Assembly (NCBI GenBank): GCA_041648155.1
Contig: JBAZPL010000007.1
Coordinates: 1 to 25,998, forward strand
Direction of reading: 5' to 3'
DNA: 25,998 bases
DNA from: SSS58A sp041648155
Lineage (GTDB): Bacteria; Krumholzibacteriota; Krumholzibacteriia; Krumholzibacteriales; Krumholzibacteriaceae
The translations under genes were made by a program, and so were the position numbers. How positions within the stretch are numbered: the first letter of the stretch is position 1; the number at the start of each line of letters is the position of its first letter. Below are positions 22,307 through 25,998 of this stretch, one piece after another. The notes below the pieces were generated by a model that saw nothing but the letters and a program-made list of their open reading frames with translations, was not told the origin of the DNA and did not search any database.

Positions 22307-22382
22307 CGCTTTCCTCTATTAAGGTAATTTTGCCCTCGATGCAAGTAAAGTGAAAAGTGAGCCTGCATGAAAGGAAACCGTC

Positions 22383-22889
22383 ATGGCACGTGAACGCGAC
22401 CTCACGACGCTCGAAGTCCTCAGCATCGCGATAAAGTCCGAGATCGAAGCGATAAAGCTCTACCGCCGGATGAACGAAAAGGCGAAGAATCCCGACCTCA
22501 AGGCGAAGCTGGACTTTCTCGCGTCACAGGAGATGAACCATGAGCGGATCCTCACGGAGGCCTACCGGAAGAAGTTCCCCGGGGTGGATCTGAGCATGCC
22601 GCCGAACACGCTCGTCCCGAGCATCGACGATATCCTTCCGGCCGGGGCGACGCTCAAGGAGCTCTTCGCCGCGGCGATGGAAGCGGAGAAGAAAGCCGAC
22701 GACTTCTACATGGGGCTCGCGAAGAAAACACACGACCAGAGCAGCCGGTCGATGCTCGAATACCTCGCGAGCATGGAGCGGAGCCACTTTTCGATCCTCG
22801 ACGCAGAGTACCGGCAGCTCCAATTCACCGAGGACTACAACACGGACGATTTTCTGAGAGGCGACCGCCTCATGAACGTGGGGCCGTGA
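22383..22889 (+). CDS. Ferritin-like/rubrerythrin-type diiron protein B
   Basis: The 168-residue protein has the same two-ExxH design as its divergent neighbour: E20, E50-M-N-H53, E100-region acids and E132-R-S-H135. A proline-containing loop (SMPPNTLVPSIDDILPAG) connects the helix pairs. No rubredoxin domain is present. AAGGAAA precedes the ATG. The two neighbours look like distant paralogues, since they share helix spacing but little direct sequence. Likely roles are peroxide scavenging or iron storage in the cytoplasm. Its stop is 4 nt from that of the convergent metallopeptidase gene. Confidence 0.85.
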   Translation: MARERDLTTLEVLSIAIKSEIEAIKLYRRMNEKAKNPDLKAKLDFLASQEMNHERILTEAYRKKFPGVDLSMPPNTLVPSIDDILPAGATLKELFAAAMEAEKKADDFYMGLAKKTHDQSSRSMLEYLASMERSHFSILDAEYRQLQFTEDYNTDDFLRGDRLMNVGP

Positions 22890-22893
22890 CCGG

Positions 22894-24198
22894 TCACTTC
22901 GTATAGTAGTCCATCATCCGCTCGATGGCCCGTCTGCAAACCGGGCAGAACGGCCCGACCCTCTTGGAGAACATGATGCAGTCGCGGCAGGGCCGATAGA
23001 GCCCCTTCGCCGAATACCCCGCCCCTTCGAAGGCTCCGACGACGCCGGCGTGCGCCGAATCGTCCGGCGTCGGGACCGGGGTCATCTCGAGGATGAGGTC
23101 CCCCCATTTCACTCTCGCCGTATCGAGGAGCGCCGTGATGTTCGGCTCCCACGGCTCCATCCCTTTCGGGTAAAGATCGTTGTACGCAACCTGCGAGCTG
23201 TAGTACTCGTCGCCGAGCCCGGCGAACGAATGGCCGAACTCGTGCGTGAAAACGTAGGCGTCGAACTCGTTGTTCGAGCATCCGGCCGAATAGAGATTGA
23301 AGATCCCTCCTCCGCCGTATCGCTTGGTGTTCGCGATCAGGATCATGGCGTCGCAGGGCACGTTGCCGGCGACGTCGCGCATGACCTTGTTGGAAAAGGT
23401 CAGCATGTACCGGGAGATATCGAACGCATTGAACGAGAGCCCGAGGATCGAGTTCCGGTATTTGCCCTCGCGCGGCTCGTCGACTCCGGATTCGGCCGAT
23501 GCCGCCTCGATGAGACGCACGTTGAAATCGCGCTTCCTGCTCTTGAACGGCTCGGTATCGAAGAGCGCATTCAGAAGCCTCTCGGCGTCGCCGCGGAGCT
23601 TGTGCATCTCGTTCTGATCGTAGCCGTCGCCGAGAACGACGACGTCCACCCTGTTCGGAGAGGGACCGCCGTCGAGAAGCTGCCGCACGCGGACGCCGGT
23701 GAAGCGCCGCTCCGTGCCGACGTGATAATCGGCGGGATCGACGACGAGATCATAGACGGCCCTGAATATGTTCTTCCGATCCCTCGTATCGATCCTCACC
23801 TGCACGGGCGCCTTCGGCAGCGGGATTATCAATGATTCGTGAAAGGTTCGAGGGAATCCGGCGATCGCCTCGTCGGTCGTCTTCCATTCGTCGAAAAGCG
23901 TCGAATAGCCCCGGGAATAGATCATCGTGTTCGTTTTGATATCGAACACGCGGAGAATGCAGCTGCCCAGATTGAGCGTATCGAGGAGGTTGCGCGGGTT
24001 TCCAGCCCAGTTCTCCTCGACCCTCGTCTCGTCGAGGCTGTACGTCTCCTCCTTCGCGTCGCCGGTATGGTAGAGATCGATCCTGAGCGTCTTCGCGGTG
24101 AAGAATCGATCGAAGGCGGAGCCGGCCGCCGGGCGGTCGGCCGCGACGGCCCGGGAGCCTATCACCATAGCCAGCACGAACAGACAGAGACGACGCAT
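22894..24198 (-). CDS. Secreted M64-family (IgA-peptidase-like) zinc metallopeptidase
   Basis: The protein is 434 residues. The ATG at 24198 follows AGGAGGAGG and opens directly on a signal peptide (MRRLCLFVLAMVIGSRAVA-A). The zinc motif HEFGHSFAGLGDEY (H319, E320, H323, with D330 following) and the upstream RVDVVVLGDGYDQNEM and FNAFDI segments match peptidase family M64. Two CxxC pairs near the C-terminus (C404/C407, C418/C421) may hold a structural zinc or disulfides. An N-terminal beta-rich domain (~30-170) is typical of bacterial M64 proteins. The protein is exported and probably degrades periplasmic or extracellular proteins. IgA cleavage is known for one family member only and is not implied here. 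It lies 61 bp downstream of nth on the same strand. Confidence 0.87.
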   Translation of the reverse strand: MRRLCLFVLAMVIGSRAVAADRPAAGSAFDRFFTAKTLRIDLYHTGDAKEETYSLDETRVEENWAGNPRNLLDTLNLGSCILRVFDIKTNTMIYSRGYSTLFDEWKTTDEAIAGFPRTFHESLIIPLPKAPVQVRIDTRDRKNIFRAVYDLVVDPADYHVGTERRFTGVRVRQLLDGGPSPNRVDVVVLGDGYDQNEMHKLRGDAERLLNALFDTEPFKSRKRDFNVRLIEAASAESGVDEPREGKYRNSILGLSFNAFDISRYMLTFSNKVMRDVAGNVPCDAMILIANTKRYGGGGIFNLYSAGCSNNEFDAYVFTHEFGHSFAGLGDEYYSSQVAYNDLYPKGMEPWEPNITALLDTARVKWGDLILEMTPVPTPDDSAHAGVVGAFEGAGYSAKGLYRPCRDCIMFSKRVGPFCPVCRRAIERMMDYYTK

Positions 24199-24259
24199 CG
24201 ATGACCTCCTCCTGATATTCCTGCATCCATTCATCTCATCGCCGCCTCAATTCAGGCGC

Positions 24260-24976
24260 TCAGCGCGAGCGAGCGACCCCGGCGCGGGCGCACGAGCGCG
24301 CGATCGGGCAAATCGAGCATCGCGGCGATACCGGCGCGCAGATCGATTTGCCGAACGTCACCAAAAGATCGTTGATCTCGAGCCAGTGCCCCTTCGGGAG
24401 CGTCGCGCGGAGGCACGCTTCGGTCTCCACGGGACGAAACGTCTTGATGATCCCGAGCCGGTTCGCGACCCGGTGCACGTGCGTGTCGACGCAGATACCG
24501 GCCAGACTGAACCCGAGCGTGAGAACGAGGTTCGCCGTCTTTCTTCCGACACCGGGGAGCGAGAGAAGCCCTTCCATCGTATCGGGGACGCGGCCTCCGA
24601 ACTCGCTCACGAGCTTCGCCGAAAGAGCGCGGATCGCCTTCGCCTTTGTGCGATAGAATCCGGCGGGGTAAATCAGTTCCTCTATGCGCTTCGCGGGAAG
24701 GGTCGAGAGCGCCCGCGGTGTCGAGACCTTCGCGAAAAGCCGCCTTGCCGCTTCCCCCGTCACTTCGTCCTTCGTCCGGGCGCTGATCACCGTCGAGACG
24801 AGCACCTTGAACGGCGAGCGGCTCCGCCGCGCGATCTCCGTGACGGACGGGACAGGATCTCCCCGGACGGCCTTCCGCACGGCGGGAACGATTCGGCTCA
24901 AGGTCGCCGTCGCCGCGCGTCTCCCGCGGGGGAGCCACTCGTCCCTCGGCTCCTTCAAATTCGCTCTCGAGTTCAT
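24260..24976 (-). CDS. nth: Endonuclease III (DNA glycosylase/AP lyase)
   Basis: The 238-residue protein has the helix-hairpin-helix LPGVGRKTANLVL with catalytic Lys146, catalytic Asp164 in VDTHVHRVANRLG, and a C-terminal 4Fe-4S loop C213-x6-C220-x2-C223-x5-C229. It removes oxidised pyrimidines and cleaves abasic sites. VSTVISARTKDEVT replaces the common SAQ(T/C)TD stretch and resembles archaeal and thermophile Nth forms. A 25-residue basic N-terminal extension precedes the core. The ATG at 24976 has GGGAG 9 nt upstream. The leader overlaps a cluster of inverted repeats. The MutY-type C-terminal domain is absent. Confidence 0.94.
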   Translation of the reverse strand: MNSRANLKEPRDEWLPRGRRAATATLSRIVPAVRKAVRGDPVPSVTEIARRSRSPFKVLVSTVISARTKDEVTGEAARRLFAKVSTPRALSTLPAKRIEELIYPAGFYRTKAKAIRALSAKLVSEFGGRVPDTMEGLLSLPGVGRKTANLVLTLGFSLAGICVDTHVHRVANRLGIIKTFRPVETEACLRATLPKGHWLEINDLLVTFGKSICAPVSPRCSICPIARSCARAGVARSR

Positions 24977-24988
24977 CGTTCATTTCTC

Positions 24989-25093
24989 CCGTGCGGGTGG
25001 CGGCGATGGGGCCCCCGCACGGAGCGCAGCGAGCTTTGCGAGCGAGCACGTGCGGGGTGCAATCGCCGACAGGACCCGCGCCGGGCGCCACCC
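24989..25093. repeat. Cluster of overlapping inverted repeats in the nth/acyl-CoA dehydrogenase gap
   Basis: CCGTGCGGG (24989-24997) pairs with CCCGCACGG (25014-25022). CGTGCGGG recurs at 25049-25056 and could pair with the same middle arm. GGCGAT (25002-25007) matches ATCGCC (25062-25067), and GGGTGGCG (24995-25002) matches CGCCACCC (25086-25093). It lies in the leader of nth on the minus strand and upstream of the right-hand promoter. It may be a REP/MITE-like element or a leader structure. Confidence 0.5.
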
Positions 25094-25152
25094 GCGCGCC
25101 ACGCGGATTTCGAACGTTATCATACGCTTGGCGCCGCTTCAACTCATTTCCC

Positions 25153-25182
25153 TTGACAAAGGGTGCGGCCGGTTTTTATCCT
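25153..25182 (+). promoter_or_regulatory. Promoter of the acyl-CoA dehydrogenase gene
   Basis: Consensus TTGACA (25153-25158), 18-nt spacer, TATCCT (25177-25182), followed by GAGGAGGA (25197-25204) and the ATG at 25211. The leader would be about 20 nt. Confidence 0.5.
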
Positions 25183-25210
25183 TCCCCTTCCCGAACGAGG
25201 AGGAATGAGC

Positions 25211-25998
25211 ATGGATTGGACCTTCACTGACGAGCAAAAAATGCTCAGGGACATGGTCCGCAAGTTCGTCGATAACGAGATCAAACCCATCGCGGAAAAA
25301 ATCGACCAGGAAGAGAAGATACCGAAGGAGCTCATCAAGAAGATCGCCGATCTCGGGCTCCTCGGAGTTTCGTTTCCCCCCGAATACGGCGGCTCCGGCA
25401 TGGGCGAGACGGGCTACTGCATCGTCCAGGAGGAGATCGGGCGGGGCTGCGCCTCGACCGCGACCTTCATCGGCGCTCATCAGAGCATCGGGAGCTCCGG
25501 CATCTATCTGTTCGGCACCGAGGAGCAGAAACAGAAGTACCTCGTGCCGCTCGCCGAGGGGCGCATGATAGCCGCGTTCGCCCTCACCGAATCGAACGCC
25601 GGCTCGGACGCCTTCAACAGCGAGTCGACCGTCGAGGACAAGGGGGATCACTGGCTCCTCAATGGACGCAAGACCTTCATCACGAACGGGAGCTTCGCCG
25701 ACGTCTTCACCGTATTCGCCAAACACTTGGGCGGGAAGGCCGACGGCAAGGCCTCGAGCTTCATCGTCGAGAAGGGCTCTCCCGGATTCTCCATCGGCAA
25801 GATCGAGCACAAGATGGGCATCCGCGGCTCCGAAACGGCCGAGCTCGTCTTCGAGGACGTGAAGATCCCGTACGAGAATCTCCTCGGACGCGCGGGACGC
25901 GGGGTCATCGTCGGCATGCGCATACTCGCGTGCGGGCGGCTCGGCCTCGGCGCCGCGACCCTCGGCGCCGCGAAGGAGGCGCTCGCGCTGAGCGCCGC
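25211..25998 (+). CDS. Acyl-CoA dehydrogenase, 3'-truncated by the window edge
   Basis: The frame is open for 262 codons to the window end. It begins MDWTFTDEQKMLRDMVRKFVDNEI and carries the family signature AFALTESNAGSDA, then RKTFITNG, SFIVEKGSPGFSIGKIEHKMGIRGSETAELVFEDVKIP and the start of the C-terminal helical domain (GRLGLGAATLGAAKEAL). It is an FAD enzyme that oxidises acyl-CoA at the alpha-beta bond. The catalytic Glu of the C-terminal domain is beyond the window, so chain-length class cannot be judged. The ATG at 25211 has GAGGAGGA 6 nt upstream; an in-frame ATG at 25205 is too close to it. Confidence 0.93.
   Translation, partial: MDWTFTDEQKMLRDMVRKFVDNEIKPIAEKIDQEEKIPKELIKKIADLGLLGVSFPPEYGGSGMGETGYCIVQEEIGRGCASTATFIGAHQSIGSSGIYLFGTEEQKQKYLVPLAEGRMIAAFALTESNAGSDAFNSESTVEDKGDHWLLNGRKTFITNGSFADVFTVFAKHLGGKADGKASSFIVEKGSPGFSIGKIEHKMGIRGSETAELVFEDVKIPYENLLGRAGRGVIVGMRILACGRLGLGAATLGAAKEALALSA

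Noticed and set aside
1..25998. CRISPR arrays, insertion sequences, transposases, rRNA genes, phage genes
   Set aside because: No regularly spaced repeats, transposase or phage motifs, or rRNA sequence seen on either strand.

Overview
The window is 26 kb of gene-dense, GC-rich DNA. Genes are tightly packed: ATGA/GTGA stop-start overlaps, convergent genes a few bases apart, and good Shine-Dalgarno sites. The gene set points to a Gram-negative-type bacterium with Hanks-type kinases, sigma-54 control, selenocysteine use, an EIIA-Ntr-like PTS protein and heptosyltransferase-like glycosylation. No marker here fixes the phylum; an uncultivated or deep-branching lineage is a guess.

Layout. (1) 1-126, minus: the first 42 codons of a QueD/6-pyruvoyl-tetrahydropterin synthase-like gene, with a structured leader and a promoter. 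(2) 339-9387, plus: a five-gene operon of a giant TPR protein, a Cys-cluster coiled-coil/TPR protein, a twin-FHA protein, a calcineurin-like phosphoesterase and a membrane Ser/Thr kinase with PEGA domains. A sigma-54-like -24/-12 site sits 26 nt plus a Shine-Dalgarno ahead of the first gene. (3) 9373-11610, minus: a GT9 glycosyltransferase and the ribosome-assembly GTPase RsgA. (4) 11736-12553, plus: an EIIA-Ntr-like protein and a miniature C4 zinc-ribbon protein. (5) 12674-18194, plus: a 1512-residue sigma-54 activator (degenerate kinase-like domain, P-loop NTPase, TPRs, GAF, AAA+, Fis-type HTH) overlapping an UshA-like gene that reads through an in-frame UGA, followed by a bacterial SECIS-like hairpin. 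It is best read as a selenoprotein. (6) 18204-19879, minus: tRNA-Val(CAC), a DUF2007 protein, and an AIR-synthase/HypE-like protein under a TPP riboswitch with its own promoter. (7) 19962-21708, plus: trxB and fabL. (8) 21712-22889: two divergent ferritin-like proteins sharing a palindromic site. (9) 22894-24976, minus: a secreted M64-type metallopeptidase and endonuclease III. (10) 25211-end, plus: an acyl-CoA dehydrogenase cut by the window edge.

How the parts may work together. Region 2 looks like a phospho-signalling module: kinase as writer, FHA as reader, a phosphoesterase as possible eraser, TPR proteins as scaffolds. Its candidate sigma-54 promoter and the large sigma-54 activator downstream could form one circuit, but that link is inference. 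The activator is also translationally coupled to the selenoprotein. The most novel items are the UGA-containing UshA-like protein with a remodelled metal site, the TPP-riboswitch-controlled AIR-synthase-like protein, and the multi-domain sigma-54 activator with an Asn in Walker B.
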